Assembly (NCBI RefSeq): GCF_002802875.1 | Contig: NZ_PEBI01000003.1 | Location: 226,306 to 290,305, forward strand | Source: Bifidobacterium primatium | Lineage (GTDB): Bacteria > Actinomycetota > Actinomycetes > Actinomycetales > Bifidobacteriaceae | DNA length: 64,000 nucleotides | Reading direction: 5' to 3' | In this document: piece after piece, positions 37,760 to 49,087 of the stretch | Numbering within the stretch: position 1 is the first letter of the stretch | Layout of the letters: each line of letters opens with the position of its first letter | Program-made: the position numbers and the translations under genes | Notes under the pieces: generated by a model | The model's input: the letters and a program-made list of their open reading frames with translations, nothing else | What the model was told of the DNA's origin: nothing | The model's database searches: none

Positions 37760-39241
37760 ATGGTTGACGACTACACCGCGAAGATGACCGAGCTCATCGC
37801 ATTGATGCGACTGATCGGCAACGATACCCAGCAGTGCGAGGTCAAGGAGTGCAAGCGCAAGATATCCTCGACGATCACCGACACGCTTTCCGCGTTCTCG
37901 AACGGTTCGGGAGGATGGATCATCCTCGGGCTTTCGGAAAAGAACGGGTTCACGCCCGTCGAGGGGTTCAACGCCCGTTCGATGCAGGAGTCGCTCAGTC
38001 AGGCCTGCGAGAAGATGACGCCGGTGGTGCGTCCCACGATCGTGACCTGCCCGTTCGAGGGCAGCAATCTGGTGTTCGCACGGGTCGACGAGATGCTGCC
38101 GCGCGACAAGCCCTGCTTCATTTCGGCGATCGGCGCGCATGGGGGCTCGTTCATCCGTACCGGCGACGGGGACCGGCGCATGACCTCGTATGAGGTGGAC
38201 CGGCTTATCGAGGAGCATCTGCAGCCGACGTACGATCTGGACATCGTGCCGGAGGCGACACGCGATGACTTCGATCCCGTTTTGGTGGATGGGCTGCTCG
38301 CCCGTGTTCGAGAGCAGCATCCGCATGTCTTTGCAGACCGGTCGGACACCGAGGCGCTGCTCGACCTTCAGGCGCTGCGTCATGACGATTCGGACGGCCA
38401 TCGTGTCGGAGGGGTGCTGCGTCCGACCCTGGCGGGACTGTTGGCGTTGGGACGCTACCCGCAGAGGTTCTTTCCGCGATTGAACGTGTCCATCGCGGTT
38501 TTCCCCGGCACCAGCCGCGACGATGTGTTCCGTGGGGACGAGCGACTCATCGCCTCGCAGACGGTCGTCGGTTCGATTCCTCTGATGATCGACGACACGG
38601 TCGAATCGCTGATGCGGTGGATCGGGGCGCGCCGGCCGGATTATCCGCCGGATGCGGTGCGCGAGGCCGTCGCGAATGCGCTCACGCACCGCGACTACTC
38701 CCCCGATGCACGCGGAACGCAGGTGCATGTCAGTGTGTTCACCGACCGCATAGAGATCAGCAATCCGGGAGGCCTCTACGGCACGGTGACGCATGACGTG
38801 CTCGCCAATCCCCATCCGGTCGAGGGGACGGCGTTCTCATCGACGCGCAACCAGTTCCTGTTCACGCTGCTGGAGTCCACGCCGTATCCGGGAGGCGGGT
38901 TCGTGAACCCCGAGGGCGGCGACGGCTATCAACGCATCGCCGCGAGCCTGAGGGAGGCCGGCATCGAGCCGGCGACCACCCGCAACGACATCAACACGTT
39001 TACCATGACCATCACCAAGCATCGCACACTCAAGCACGGTTCGCCGAGCGATGTGTCACGGGAGATCATGACGCTGCTCGAACGGCATTCGGCGATGAGC
39101 GTGAAGGAGATCGTGCGTGAACTGCGGCTGACGCCGCTGGCCGCCACGTCGGGATTACGCGAACTGGTGAAGGAGGGCCGGGTCGCCCGGGTGCGATTCC
39201 GCGACGACCCGACACAGCGTTATCGTCTGAAGACCAGCTGA
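37760..39241 (+). CDS. AlbA_2/Schlafen-type ATP-binding regulator with winged helix
   Basis: The 493-aa protein has three parts: an AlbA_2 (Schlafen-like) domain at residues 20-140 (CEVKECKRKISSTITDTLSAFSNGSGGWIILGL); an HATPase_c_4 domain around residues 290-390 (REAVANALTHRDYSPDARG, then ISNPGGLYG); and a C-terminal winged helix (MSVKEIVRELRLTPLAATSG). Such proteins are commonly labelled transcriptional regulators or ATP-dependent helicase-like proteins; few have been studied. Bifidobacteria carry many members. AGGGAGGA gives a good start at ATG 37760. The gene diverges from the acyltransferase with 49 nt between. Confidence 0.9.
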   Translation: MVDDYTAKMTELIALMRLIGNDTQQCEVKECKRKISSTITDTLSAFSNGSGGWIILGLSEKNGFTPVEGFNARSMQESLSQACEKMTPVVRPTIVTCPFEGSNLVFARVDEMLPRDKPCFISAIGAHGGSFIRTGDGDRRMTSYEVDRLIEEHLQPTYDLDIVPEATRDDFDPVLVDGLLARVREQHPHVFADRSDTEALLDLQALRHDDSDGHRVGGVLRPTLAGLLALGRYPQRFFPRLNVSIAVFPGTSRDDVFRGDERLIASQTVVGSIPLMIDDTVESLMRWIGARRPDYPPDAVREAVANALTHRDYSPDARGTQVHVSVFTDRIEISNPGGLYGTVTHDVLANPHPVEGTAFSSTRNQFLFTLLESTPYPGGGFVNPEGGDGYQRIAASLREAGIEPATTRNDINTFTMTITKHRTLKHGSPSDVSREIMTLLERHSAMSVKEIVRELRLTPLAATSGLRELVKEGRVARVRFRDDPTQRYRLKTS

Positions 39242-39296
39242 CGCCCCCGGATTCCAGGATGCGTTCGCGGACTGGATGGCCTGTCAGGGGGCGTCA
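39239..39296. terminator. Hairpin joining the stop codons of two convergent genes
   Basis: TGACGCCCCC (39239-39248, beginning at the stop of the AlbA_2 gene) and GGGGGCGTCA (39287-39296, containing the DUF1846 stop) are perfect 10-bp reverse complements around a 38-nt loop. No T-run follows in either direction, so the terminator role is tentative. Confidence 0.45.
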
Positions 39297-40775
39297 TTTA
39301 TGGTAAAGGCTCGCCTGTTCGTATTTCGGCTCGCAGCATACGTTGATGCCGAGCCTGCGGTAGAGGGCCTCGTCCGTGGCCGAGATGATGACCGAGAAGA
39401 ACGCATCGCATCCGCGCAGCTGCTCGAGGCCGTCGATGACGCGTTCGGCGACGGGGTCCGATGCGCTGGTGATCGACAGGGCGATGAGGGTCTCGTCGGA
39501 ATGCAGACGCGGGTTGACGCTGTTGAGATGTTCGGTCTTGAGTCGGCAGATCGGCTCGATCGCGTCGTCGTGAATGACGCTCAGCGCATCGTCCACGCCG
39601 GCGACGGCCTTGAGCACGTTCATGAGCAGTGCACTGGCCGCGCCAAGCAGTTCGCCGGTCTTGCCGGTGACGACGCGGCCGCCGGGAAGGACCATGGCGC
39701 CGGCCGGCCCTCCGGTGGCCTGTTCCTTGTCGAGCGCGGCCTTCCTCGCCGGGGAGAGGTTCTCGTCCACGCCGGCCTTCGTCATGATGGAACGCAGCCG
39801 TTCGATCTGGTCCTCGCCCTCCCCGGTGCGTTTGAAGTTGACGCATGCCGTGAAGTAGCGCCGCACGATCTCCATGCGTGAGGCCTCCCGACACGCCTCG
39901 TCGTCGATGATGGCGTAGCCGGCCATGTTGACGCCCATGTCGGTCGGACTGGCGTAGGGGCTCTTCCCCATGATCGTCTCCATCATGGCCTTGAGCACGG
40001 GGAACGCCTCGACGTCGCGATTGTAGTTGACGGTGGTCTCGCCATACGCCTCCAGATGGAACGGGTCGATGATGTTCGCGTCGTCGAGATCGGCCGTGGC
40101 GGCTTCGTAGGCGATGTTGACGGGATGGCCCAGCGGCAGGTTCCAGATGGGGAACGTCTCGTATTTGGCGTAGCCGGCCTGCACGCCGCGCTTGTACTCG
40201 TGGTAGAGCTGGGAGAGGCAGGTGGCGAGCTTGCCGGAGCCGGGTCCGGGTGCGGTGACGACGACGAGCGGACGGCTGGTCTCGATGTAGTCGTTGCGCC
40301 CGTATCCTTCGTCGGAGACGATGCGCTCGATGTCATGCGGATATCCGGCGATGGGATAATGCAGCCTGCAGGTCACGCCAAGCTGGCCGAGACGCTGCCG
40401 GTAGGCGTCGGCGGCGGGCTGCCCGGCATACTGGGTGAGGACCACCGAGCCGACGAGGAACCCGTATGAGCGGAAGATGTCGATGAGACGCAGCACATCC
40501 TCGTCGTAGGTGATGCCGAGGTCTCCGCGGACCTTGGCCTTCTCGATGTGGTTGGCGTTGACCGCGATGACGATCTCCACGTCGTCGACAAGGCTTTGCA
40601 GCATGCGGAACTTGGCGTCGGGTTCGAAACCCGGGAGGACCCGCGACGCGTGATGGTCGTCGAACAGCTTGCCGCCGAATTCCAGATACAGCTTGCCGCC
40701 GAACTGCGCGATGCGCTTTCGGATGTTGGCGGCCTGCAATTCGATGTACTTGTCGTTGTCAAATCCCTGTCGCAT
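39294..40775 (-). CDS. DUF1846 family protein
   Basis: The 493-aa length and the N-terminus (GFDNDKYIELQAANIRKRI, then GKLYLEFGGKLFDDHHASRVLPGFEPDAK) match DUF1846, a conserved family of unknown reaction seen in anaerobic bacteria, including Streptococcus and bifidobacteria. It has a nucleotide-like motif VVVTAPGPGSGKLATCLSQLYHE (about residues 170-192) that looks like a P-loop variant. Another conserved part is PTDMGVNMAGYAIIDDEAC. Cytosolic; no signal or membrane helix. It is monocistronic and convergent with the AlbA_2 gene. Confidence 0.93.
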   Translation of the reverse strand: MRQGFDNDKYIELQAANIRKRIAQFGGKLYLEFGGKLFDDHHASRVLPGFEPDAKFRMLQSLVDDVEIVIAVNANHIEKAKVRGDLGITYDEDVLRLIDIFRSYGFLVGSVVLTQYAGQPAADAYRQRLGQLGVTCRLHYPIAGYPHDIERIVSDEGYGRNDYIETSRPLVVVTAPGPGSGKLATCLSQLYHEYKRGVQAGYAKYETFPIWNLPLGHPVNIAYEAATADLDDANIIDPFHLEAYGETTVNYNRDVEAFPVLKAMMETIMGKSPYASPTDMGVNMAGYAIIDDEACREASRMEIVRRYFTACVNFKRTGEGEDQIERLRSIMTKAGVDENLSPARKAALDKEQATGGPAGAMVLPGGRVVTGKTGELLGAASALLMNVLKAVAGVDDALSVIHDDAIEPICRLKTEHLNSVNPRLHSDETLIALSITSASDPVAERVIDGLEQLRGCDAFFSVIISATDEALYRRLGINVCCEPKYEQASLYHK

Positions 40776-40824
40776 GTGGCGGGAATCCCTTCTCGAACGG
40801 CGTTGTGAATGAAAGCATTATATC

Positions 40825-40857
40825 GAAAAAGGGCCACGGCGTTATGCCGTGACCCTT
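40825..40857 (-). terminator. Terminator of pta
   Basis: AAGGGCCACGGC (40829-40840) and GCCGTGACCCTT (40846-40857) form a 12-bp stem with one mismatch and a 5-nt loop. The A-run at 40825-40830 gives a T-tail on the minus strand. It is 32 nt past the pta stop. Confidence 0.87.
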
Positions 40858-40889
40858 CGTGGTCTATGCGTGTCGGTCTTGAACCGGTG

Positions 40890-42560
40890 TCACTGTGCGG
40901 TGACGGCGGTCAGGGCGACGGTGTTGATGATGTCCTCGACGTTGGCGCCGCGGGACAGATCGTTCACCGGCTTGTTCAGACCCTGCAGCACCGGGCCGAT
41001 GGCCAAGGCGCCGGAGGAGCGCTGAACGGCCTTGTAGCCGATGTTGCCGGCGCACAGGTCCGGGAACACGAACACGTTGACGTGGCCGGCGACGTCGTTG
41101 CCCTTGGCCTTGGTGGAAGCCACGACCGGGGACCAGGCGGCGTCGAACTGGATGGAGCCGACGACGGCGAGCTCCGGGGCCTTCTGCTTGACGATGCTGG
41201 TGGCCTCTTCGACCAGGTCCACGTCAGGTCCCTTGCCGGAGCCGAGCGTGGAGTAGGACAGCATGCCGACCTTGGGGTCGATGCCGAAGGCCTTGGCGGT
41301 CTCGGCGGACTGGATGGCGATCTCGGCGAGCTGCTCGGCGTTCGGGTTCAGGTTGATGGCGCAGTCGGCGAAGACGGCCACGTGGTCCTTGAAGCACATG
41401 AGGAACGCACCGGAGACGAGCTTCTGGCCGGGCTTGGTCTTGATGACCTGCAGGGCCGGGCGCACGGTGTTGGCGGTGGAGTTGATGGAGCCGGAGACGA
41501 GGCCGTCGGCCTTGCCGAGCACCACAAGCATGGTACCGAAGTAGCTGGCGTCGGTCAGCTGCTTGCGGGCCTGTTCCGGGGTCATGCCCTTCTTGGCGCG
41601 CAGCTCGCACAGCTTCTCGGTCATCGGGGCGAGGACTTCCTCGTCGTTCATGGACTGGAAGGTGGCCTTCTCGAGGGAGTTGAGGCCAAGTTCCTTGCCT
41701 CGGGCCAGGATCTGGTCCTTCTCGCCGACGATGATGAGGTTGACGATGTCGCGCTCGAGCAGGTAGTCGGCGGCCTTGATGATGCGGTCCTCTTCGCCCT
41801 CGGGCAGAACGATGGTCTTCTTTGCGGCCTTGGCCTTGTTCAGCAGATCGGTCTGGAAGGCGTACGGGGTGGTCGGCTGGTCGAAGTCCTGGTTCAGCGC
41901 GGCCAGAATCTGGGCGGCGGGGGCGTGGGCCTCGAAGTCGGCGAGGGCGGCCTTGGCCTCCTCCTCGGTGCCGCAGTCATGCGCGGGAACGGTCCACACG
42001 GGGGCCGGGAACTCGGCGAGGGCGGCCTTCACGTCGGCGGCCTTGTCATCGGCGCAGCCGGTGAGGAACACACCGGCGACGGTCTGACCGGCGGCCTCGA
42101 CGCTCTTGGCGCAGGCGGCGACGGTGGCCTTGGCCTGCTCGGCGCTGCGGTTCAGCGCGCACACGGCGAGGAACACGGGAGCCTTGAGATCGGCGGCGAC
42201 GGCGGCGTTGAAGTCGAATGCGGCGGGGTCGAAGATATCGCTCTTGTCGGTGCCGACGACGACGACGGCTTCCGGATCGGATGCGGCGACGGCGGCGGAG
42301 TAGGCGCGGACGATGTCGCCGCGGGCGCCTTCCTTGTCTTCGCGGGCGCTGCATGGGCAGACGCCAACGGCCTGCTCACGGGTCTGGCCTGCGGTTGCCG
42401 CGCTCAGCAGGACATCGGTGAAGGTTTCCTTCTTGCATGCGGCCGGACGGAACACGCCTGTCTTGTACTGGCCGGCGAGAGCGGCGACGACGCCGTAGGC
42501 GACGACGTTGCGACCATTGGCGGCCTCGGGGCTGGCGATATACACACTGGTAAGACTCAC
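40890..42560 (-). CDS. pta: Phosphate acetyltransferase
   Basis: Pta converts acetyl-CoA and phosphate into acetyl phosphate and back. The 556-aa protein has an N-terminal P-loop-like regulatory domain (residues 1-220; SVYIASPEAANGRNVVAYGVV) and a C-terminal PTA_PTB catalytic domain (residues 240-555; TIVLPEGEEDRIIKAADYLL, SGSINSTANTVRPALQVIKTKPG, VFADCAINLNPNAEQLAEIA, FVFPDLCAGNIGYKAVQR). GTG 42560 follows AAAGGAG and is preferred to the upstream frame. In bifidobacteria this enzyme links pyruvate-derived acetyl-CoA to the acetyl phosphate pool fed by Xfp. It lies directly downstream of xfp but behind a strong terminator, so it has its own promoter. Confidence 0.96.
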   Translation of the reverse strand: MSLTSVYIASPEAANGRNVVAYGVVAALAGQYKTGVFRPAACKKETFTDVLLSAATAGQTREQAVGVCPCSAREDKEGARGDIVRAYSAAVAASDPEAVVVVGTDKSDIFDPAAFDFNAAVAADLKAPVFLAVCALNRSAEQAKATVAACAKSVEAAGQTVAGVFLTGCADDKAADVKAALAEFPAPVWTVPAHDCGTEEEAKAALADFEAHAPAAQILAALNQDFDQPTTPYAFQTDLLNKAKAAKKTIVLPEGEEDRIIKAADYLLERDIVNLIIVGEKDQILARGKELGLNSLEKATFQSMNDEEVLAPMTEKLCELRAKKGMTPEQARKQLTDASYFGTMLVVLGKADGLVSGSINSTANTVRPALQVIKTKPGQKLVSGAFLMCFKDHVAVFADCAINLNPNAEQLAEIAIQSAETAKAFGIDPKVGMLSYSTLGSGKGPDVDLVEEATSIVKQKAPELAVVGSIQFDAAWSPVVASTKAKGNDVAGHVNVFVFPDLCAGNIGYKAVQRSSGALAIGPVLQGLNKPVNDLSRGANVEDIINTVALTAVTAQ

Positions 42561-42745
42561 AGTCAAACTCCTTTGCAGTTGTTCAGTCCTCTGTCGGGCT
42601 GAGGTGCGGGCAACACTGCTTTGCAACCGCAACCATTGTAAGTATAAAGGCCGACCCGCTATTTTATGTTGTCTTCTGTTGCATTTGCCGATCGACAGGA
42701 GGGCGACGGCGGCAAAACGTTGGAAAAACACCTTTCCCGATAATG

Positions 42746-42783
42746 GAAAAGCTTCCCTCCAGCACACTGGAGGGAAGCTTTTC
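42746..42783 (-). terminator. Terminator of xfp
   Basis: The arms at 42746-42762 (GAAAAGCTTCCCTCCAG) and 42767-42783 are perfect 17-nt reverse complements with a CACA loop. It lies 33 nt past the xfp stop. The A/T ends make it usable in both directions. Confidence 0.93.
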
Positions 42784-42815
42784 GCCGTTAGTCGATCAGA
42801 CTACTGTGAGCAATC

Positions 42816-45293
42816 TCACTCGTTGTCGCCGGCGGTGGCGGCAGTGGCGGAGACGGCACCCGGCAGGTCGGTCTTGACGCCCGGCCACACCCAGTCGGTG
42901 TAGTCCGGGTGATCGTAACCGTTGTCGACGGCGAACTGGAAGGCCTCGAGGCGGAAGTCCTCGAGCTTCTGGATCTCGTCGGCGTACTTGTCGGCGTCGA
43001 CCATGCGCAGGGCCTCGGCGGTCAGCTCGTAGCGGTCGATGTTGTTCACGCGCACCATGTCGAACGGCGTGGTGGTGGAGCCCTGCTCCTCGTAGCCGTG
43101 GACGTTGAAGTTGTCGTGGTTCGGGCGATCGTAGATCAGACCACGCACGTCGTGGGCGTAGGAGTGGTAGGCGAACAGGACCGGCTTGTCGGCGGTGAAG
43201 AGATCGGCGAACTCCTCATCGGTCAGGGCCTCGTCGTTCTCCTTGGCGGACTGGAGCTTGACCAGATCCACCACGTTGACGACCTTGAACTTCACGCCGA
43301 GCTTGTTCAGCTTGTCGGCGGCGGCCATGAGCTCCTGGGTCGGGACGTCGCCGGCGGAGGCGAGCACGACCTGGACCTCATCGTTGGAGGAGGCGTTGGA
43401 AGCCCACTCCCACTCGGCGGCACCCTTCTCGAGCTCGGCACGAGCCTCGTCCAGGGTCTGCCAGGTGGCGGCCGGCTGCTTGCCGGCAATGATCGCGTTG
43501 ATCATGTTGGTGGACTTGTAGACCTTCTCGCCAACGGCCAGCAGCATGTTGGCATCGGCGGCGAAGTAGATGCCGATCACGTGGTCGTTGTTGTAGCACT
43601 TGTTCAGCAGCACGGAGGTCACACCCGGATCCTGGTGCGAGAAGCCGTTGTGATCCTGACGCCACACGTGGGAAGTGACGAGCAGGTTCATGGAGGAGAT
43701 CGGCTTGCGCCACGGAATCTCGCGGACGGTGGCCTCAAGCCACTTGGCGTGCTGGTTCAGCATGGAGTCGATCACGTGCACGAAGGACTCGTAGGAGCTC
43801 CAGATGCCGTGACGGCCGGTGAGCAGGTAGGCCTCGAGGAAGCCTTCCATCTGGTGCTCGGAAAGCTGCTCGACGACCTGGCCGGTGACGTTCATGTGCT
43901 CGTCGACCAGATCCGACAGGTAGCCGGCGTCCCACTGCTTGTTGGTGACCTCGTAGGAGGCCTGCAGACGGTTGGAGGCGGTCTCGTCAGGTCCGAAGAT
44001 GCGGAACGAATCCGGGTTCAGCTTGATGACGTCGCGGGTGTAGACGCCGAGACGACGGGTGGCCTCGAGCTGGCCCCAGCCGTGGCCGAACTCCTTGACT
44101 TCCTTGACCTCGTAGTCCTCGAGCTTCGGGAGCTTCAGGTCCTCGCGGATGCGGCCGCCGTTGGCGTTCGGGTTCTCGCCGATGCGCAGCTCGCCCTGCG
44201 GCATGAACTTGGTGACCTCGGGGCGGATGGCGCCCTTCTCGTCGAACAGCTCTTCCGGCTTGTAGGACTGCAGCCACTTCTTGAGCACCATGAAGTGCTC
44301 CTCGGTGTCGCGGGCGGAGGCCAGCGGCACCTGGTGGGAGCGCCAGGAGCCCTCGGTCTTCTTGCCGTCGATGAACTTCGGGCAGGTCCAGCCCTTCGGC
44401 GTGCGGAAGATGATCATCGGGTAGAACGGACGGTGCTTGTCGTCGGTCTGAGCGGCGGCCTTGATGTCGCAGATCTCGTCGAAGACGGTCTCGAACAGCT
44501 CGGCGAAGCGGCGGTGGATCGACAGGTGGTCCTCGTCGTCGAAGCCGGCGACGAACTCGTACGGCTCGTAGCCCATGCCGTGGAAGAACTCATGCAGCTC
44601 TTCGTCGGAGATGCGGGAGAGGATGGTCGGGTTGGCGATCTTGTAGCCGTTGAGGTGCAGGATCGGCAGCACGATACCATCGGTGCGCGGGTTGACGAGC
44701 TTGTTGGACTGCCAGCCGGTGGCCAGCGGGCCGGTCTCGGCCTCGCCGTCGCCGACGATGGCCGGCACGAACAGGCTCGGGTTGTTCATCACGGCGCCGT
44801 AGGCGTGGGACAGGGCGTAGCCCAGCTCGCCACCCTCGTGGATCGAGCCCGGGGTCTCCGGAGCGTAGTGGGAGGGGATGCCGCCCGGGTAGGAGAACTG
44901 GCGGAAGAACTTCTGCAGGCCGGCTTCGTCCTTGGTGATGTTCGGGAAGTACTCGGTGTAGGTGCCGTCAACGTAGGACTGGGAGGTGCCGGCGGGGCCA
45001 CCGTGGCCCGGTCCCATGATGATCACGGTGTTCTGCTGGTGATCGGCGATAAGACGGTTGATGTGGCCGATGAGGAAGTTCAGGCCAGGGGTGGTGCCCC
45101 AGTGTCCGACCAGGCGGTGCTTCACGTCCTCACGGGTGAAGGGCTCCTTCATCAGCGGGTTGCTGCGGAGGTAGATCTGACCGATGGAAAGGTAGTTGGT
45201 GACGCGCCAGTACTTGTCGACGGCCTCGAGGGTTTCGTCGGAGATCGGAGCGTTCAGCTTCTTCCAAGGGGTGCCAATAACAGGACTCGTCAT
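42816..45293 (-). CDS. xfp: Xylulose-5-phosphate/fructose-6-phosphate phosphoketolase
   Basis: Xfp is the key enzyme of the bifid shunt. With thiamine diphosphate it splits fructose-6-phosphate to acetyl phosphate plus erythrose-4-phosphate, and xylulose-5-phosphate to acetyl phosphate plus glyceraldehyde-3-phosphate. The 825-aa protein is highly typical: [51 protein letters not shown], the ThDP motif [32 protein letters not shown] and SSHVWRQDH-like [22 protein letters not shown] 45293 follows AGGAG. Its near-invariant ending, [11 protein letters not shown]-like [11 protein letters not shown], supports the bifidobacterial assignment. A strongly expressed gene, expected from clean terminator and long upstream region. 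Confidence 0.98.
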   Translation of the reverse strand: MTSPVIGTPWKKLNAPISDETLEAVDKYWRVTNYLSIGQIYLRSNPLMKEPFTREDVKHRLVGHWGTTPGLNFLIGHINRLIADHQQNTVIIMGPGHGGPAGTSQSYVDGTYTEYFPNITKDEAGLQKFFRQFSYPGGIPSHYAPETPGSIHEGGELGYALSHAYGAVMNNPSLFVPAIVGDGEAETGPLATGWQSNKLVNPRTDGIVLPILHLNGYKIANPTILSRISDEELHEFFHGMGYEPYEFVAGFDDEDHLSIHRRFAELFETVFDEICDIKAAAQTDDKHRPFYPMIIFRTPKGWTCPKFIDGKKTEGSWRSHQVPLASARDTEEHFMVLKKWLQSYKPEELFDEKGAIRPEVTKFMPQGELRIGENPNANGGRIREDLKLPKLEDYEVKEVKEFGHGWGQLEATRRLGVYTRDVIKLNPDSFRIFGPDETASNRLQASYEVTNKQWDAGYLSDLVDEHMNVTGQVVEQLSEHQMEGFLEAYLLTGRHGIWSSYESFVHVIDSMLNQHAKWLEATVREIPWRKPISSMNLLVTSHVWRQDHNGFSHQDPGVTSVLLNKCYNNDHVIGIYFAADANMLLAVGEKVYKSTNMINAIIAGKQPAATWQTLDEARAELEKGAAEWEWASNASSNDEVQVVLASAGDVPTQELMAAADKLNKLGVKFKVVNVVDLVKLQSAKENDEALTDEEFADLFTADKPVLFAYHSYAHDVRGLIYDRPNHDNFNVHGYEEQGSTTTPFDMVRVNNIDRYELTAEALRMVDADKYADEIQKLEDFRLEAFQFAVDNGYDHPDYTDWVWPGVKTDLPGAVSATAATAGDNE

Positions 45294-45823
45294 GTGTACT
45301 CCTGTACTTCTGCACATAATGTGCGATCGGTTATTTTCTCAGGTTCGCCAGCCCTTGCGCCCGTTGACTTGGAACGTGCAATTGACCGGTTTTCCTAATC
45401 GCTATTCATGGTAGGAGAACTCGCGGACTTTCCTTCGGCGACCACGAACACTTTTGTTAAAAAATGTTCAAAAAGTTTTCAACGGGGATAGGAAATTGTG
45501 AATCCGGGAAGGACGTCCGACAGCGCCGATGCTATTGGGAAAACAACGATTTTCCGTTGCCTAAGTTTGCCTTGTTTTTCGAAAAGCTACCACTTAGAAT
45601 TACATTTCCTTTGTTAAATCCCAAGGGCGTGTCGTTATCGCTCACGGCACGCCATGTGAACGATTGCGCCATTCATCCGCCCGTGAGCGCAACGATTCCT
45701 CCCATCCTTCGGCTCGTAGGAGTCCGCGTTCGGGCAAGTTGTAATCATTTTGTTATGTCGCAATCACGGGACATAATCGACACATCTGTCAACCCCGCCA
45801 ATTGCTTGATATAGGAGGCATTC
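45294..45823. promoter_or_regulatory. AT-rich 530-nt divergent region between xfp and guaA
   Basis: This gap holds the promoters of two divergent genes. On the xfp side, GCACA-TAA-TGTGC (45312-45324) is a short palindrome 19 nt before the xfp start. Positions 45450-45620 are clearly AT-richer than the flanks, with runs of A and T. On the guaA side a promoter is listed separately. A 116-codon open frame at 45464-45814 has composition and residues unlike a protein. I recognise no riboswitch. Confidence 0.6.
45750..45777 (+). promoter_or_regulatory. guaA promoter with an overlapping inverted repeat
   Basis: TTGTTA (45750-45755) and CATAAT (45772-45777) are separated by 16 nt and resemble -35 and -10 boxes. 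The perfect repeat TTATGTC (45753-45759) / GACATAA (45770-45776) overlaps both boxes, so a protein bound there would block the promoter. The guaA start is 47 nt downstream. Confidence 0.55.
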
Positions 45824-47382
<1,559 letters not shown>

Positions 47383-47386
<4 letters not shown>

Positions 47387-47487
47387 ATTGAAATGACGGA
47401 GCGTCTTCTGCGTTACGGGAGGCTCGGCGTACCGTCGTACGCCTTCGTCTCCTGCGCCTTGAAGCCGCACGCGTCATTTCAATTTAT
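47383..47487. repeat. Structured intergenic repeat, copy 1, with 16-bp inverted ends
   Basis: ATAAATTGAAATGACG (47383-47398) and its exact reverse complement (47472-47487) bound a 105-nt element that starts inside the guaA stop codon. Inside is a nested hairpin, GGCGTAC-CGTC-GTACGCC (47426-47443), flanked by GGAG and CTCC. The whole folds into a long rod. It resembles a small non-autonomous repeat or an RNA structure more than a plain terminator, since no T-run follows. Confidence 0.75.
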
Positions 47488-47500
47488 CCGCTGATGGAGT

Positions 47501-47580
47501 ATCAGCTGCGTTGCTCCTCGGTCGACGCATCTTCGTACGTCTTTCCTCGGTGCGCCTTGCCACCGCATGCATCGACGAAT
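47501..47580. repeat. Diverged second copy of the same repeat
   Basis: Shared blocks in the same order as copy 1 are CTGCGTT, TCGTACG, TGCGCCTTG and CCGCA.GC, with substitutions between. The clear 16-bp ends of copy 1 are not conserved here. The alignment was made by eye, so the exact borders are uncertain. Confidence 0.45.
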
Positions 47581-47634
47581 TTCACGGAGGCCGCATCACA
47601 GGCCGAGAAGTCCCGTTGATGTGACATATCTCAC

Positions 47635-47670
47635 AAACCGTTCCGATCGTCGCGATTGGAACGGTTTTTT
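47635..47670 (+). terminator. Terminator downstream of guaA
   Basis: AAACCGTTCC (47635-47644) pairs with GGAACGGTTT (47658-47667) around a 13-nt loop, with six T at 47665-47670. It is 249 nt beyond the guaA stop, behind the repeat pair, so the guaA transcript would carry both repeats. Confidence 0.9.
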
Positions 47671-47779
47671 CATGGAAAACACAGGAATATACGTAGCGAA
47701 ATGTATCCACCGACGAGTAACCTCGGTCAAGGAAGTGGAGCATGACGCTCCCCAAACACAACAATGGAGGAAGCCCACA

Positions 47780-49024
47780 ATGGCGAAAACCGTCCTTGTC
47801 ATCAATTCCGGTTCCAGCTCGATCAAGTACCAGCTGGTGGACCTCGAAACCGGCGAAGGCATCGCATCCGGTCTGGTCGAGAAGATCGGCGAGCCGATCG
47901 ACGGCAACTACAAGCACGAGTACAAGGGTGAGAAGCACAAGCTCACCGAGCCGATCCACGACCACGAGCAGGGTCTGAAGCGCGTCCTCGGCTTCTTCAA
48001 GGAGTACGGCCCGGATCTCGAGGAATCCGGCATCATTGCCGTCGGCCACCGCGTGGTGCAGGGCGGCTCCATCTTCCCGAACCCGGCCCTCGTCAACGAC
48101 AAGACCATCGGCAAGGTCAAGGACCTCGCCGTGCTCGCTCCGCTGCACAACGGCCCCGAGGCCAAGGGCGCCGAGGTCATGCGCTCCCTGCTGCCCGACG
48201 TGCCGCAGGTGTTCGTCTTCGACTCCTCCTTCTTCTTCCAGCTGCCGAAGGAAGCCAGCACCTACGCGCTGAACAAGGAGATCGCCGACCGTTACCAGAT
48301 CCGCCGCTACGGCGCTCACGGCACCTCCCATGAGTTCGTCGGCTCCGTCGTCCCCGAGCTCATCGGCAAGCCGGCCGAAGGCCTCAGGCAGATCGTGCTG
48401 CACATCGGCAACGGTGCCTCCGCCTCCGCCCAGATCTCCGGCAAGCCCGTCGACACCTCCATGGGCCTCACCCCGCTCGAGGGTCTGGTCATGGGCGGCC
48501 GCACCGGTGACATCGACCCGGCCGTCGTGTTCCACCTGATTCGCAACGCCCACATGAACGTGGACGAACTGGACGCCCTGTTCAACAAGCGCTCCGGCCT
48601 GACCGGCATGACCGGCTACGGCGACATGCGCGAGGTCATGCGCCTGGCCGATGAGGGCAACGAGGACGCCAAGCTGGCTCTCGATGTCTACGTGCACCGC
48701 ATCGTGGCCTACATCGGCAACTACACCGCCCAGATGGGTGGCGTCGACGTGATCACCTTCACCGCCGGTGTTGGCGAGAACGCCTCCCCGATCCGCAAGA
48801 TGGTCATCGACCGCCTCGCTCCGTTCGGCGTCAAGCTTGACGAGGAGAAGAACAACGTTCACACCTCCGAGCCGCGCGTCATCTCCACGCCGGATTCCTC
48901 CGTCATCGTGGCCGTCTACCCGACGAACGAGGAGCTCGCCATCGCCCGCAAGTCCGCGAAGATCGCCGCTGCCGGCAAGGACTCCTACGGCAACGTGTTC
49001 GAGCCCGCCGACTATAGCGAGTGA
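47780..49024 (+). CDS. ackA: Acetate kinase
   Basis: AckA turns acetyl phosphate and ADP into acetate and ATP, the energy-yielding end of the bifid shunt. The 414-aa protein has the ASKHA-fold motifs: VLVINSGSSSIKYQLVD at the N-terminus, GHRVVQGGS, the catalytic FDSSFFFQLP, RRYGAHGTSHEFV, LHIGNGASASAQISGKPVDTS and TFTAGVGENASPIR. GGAGG sits 9 nt ahead of ATG 47780. It is monocistronic, with a strong terminator after it. Xfp and Pta, its partners, are at 40890-45293. Confidence 0.98.
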   Translation: MAKTVLVINSGSSSIKYQLVDLETGEGIASGLVEKIGEPIDGNYKHEYKGEKHKLTEPIHDHEQGLKRVLGFFKEYGPDLEESGIIAVGHRVVQGGSIFPNPALVNDKTIGKVKDLAVLAPLHNGPEAKGAEVMRSLLPDVPQVFVFDSSFFFQLPKEASTYALNKEIADRYQIRRYGAHGTSHEFVGSVVPELIGKPAEGLRQIVLHIGNGASASAQISGKPVDTSMGLTPLEGLVMGGRTGDIDPAVVFHLIRNAHMNVDELDALFNKRSGLTGMTGYGDMREVMRLADEGNEDAKLALDVYVHRIVAYIGNYTAQMGGVDVITFTAGVGENASPIRKMVIDRLAPFGVKLDEEKNNVHTSEPRVISTPDSSVIVAVYPTNEELAIARKSAKIAAAGKDSYGNVFEPADYSE

Positions 49025-49087
49025 CGAGTCCGGTTGTGGGCGACGCGACGACTGACCACGTCGCCCACAACCGCTCATGATTCATAG

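Noticed and set aside
45464-45814. 116-codon plus-strand frame between xfp and guaA
   Set aside because: Low-complexity composition, no ribosome binding site, and it overlaps the guaA promoter.
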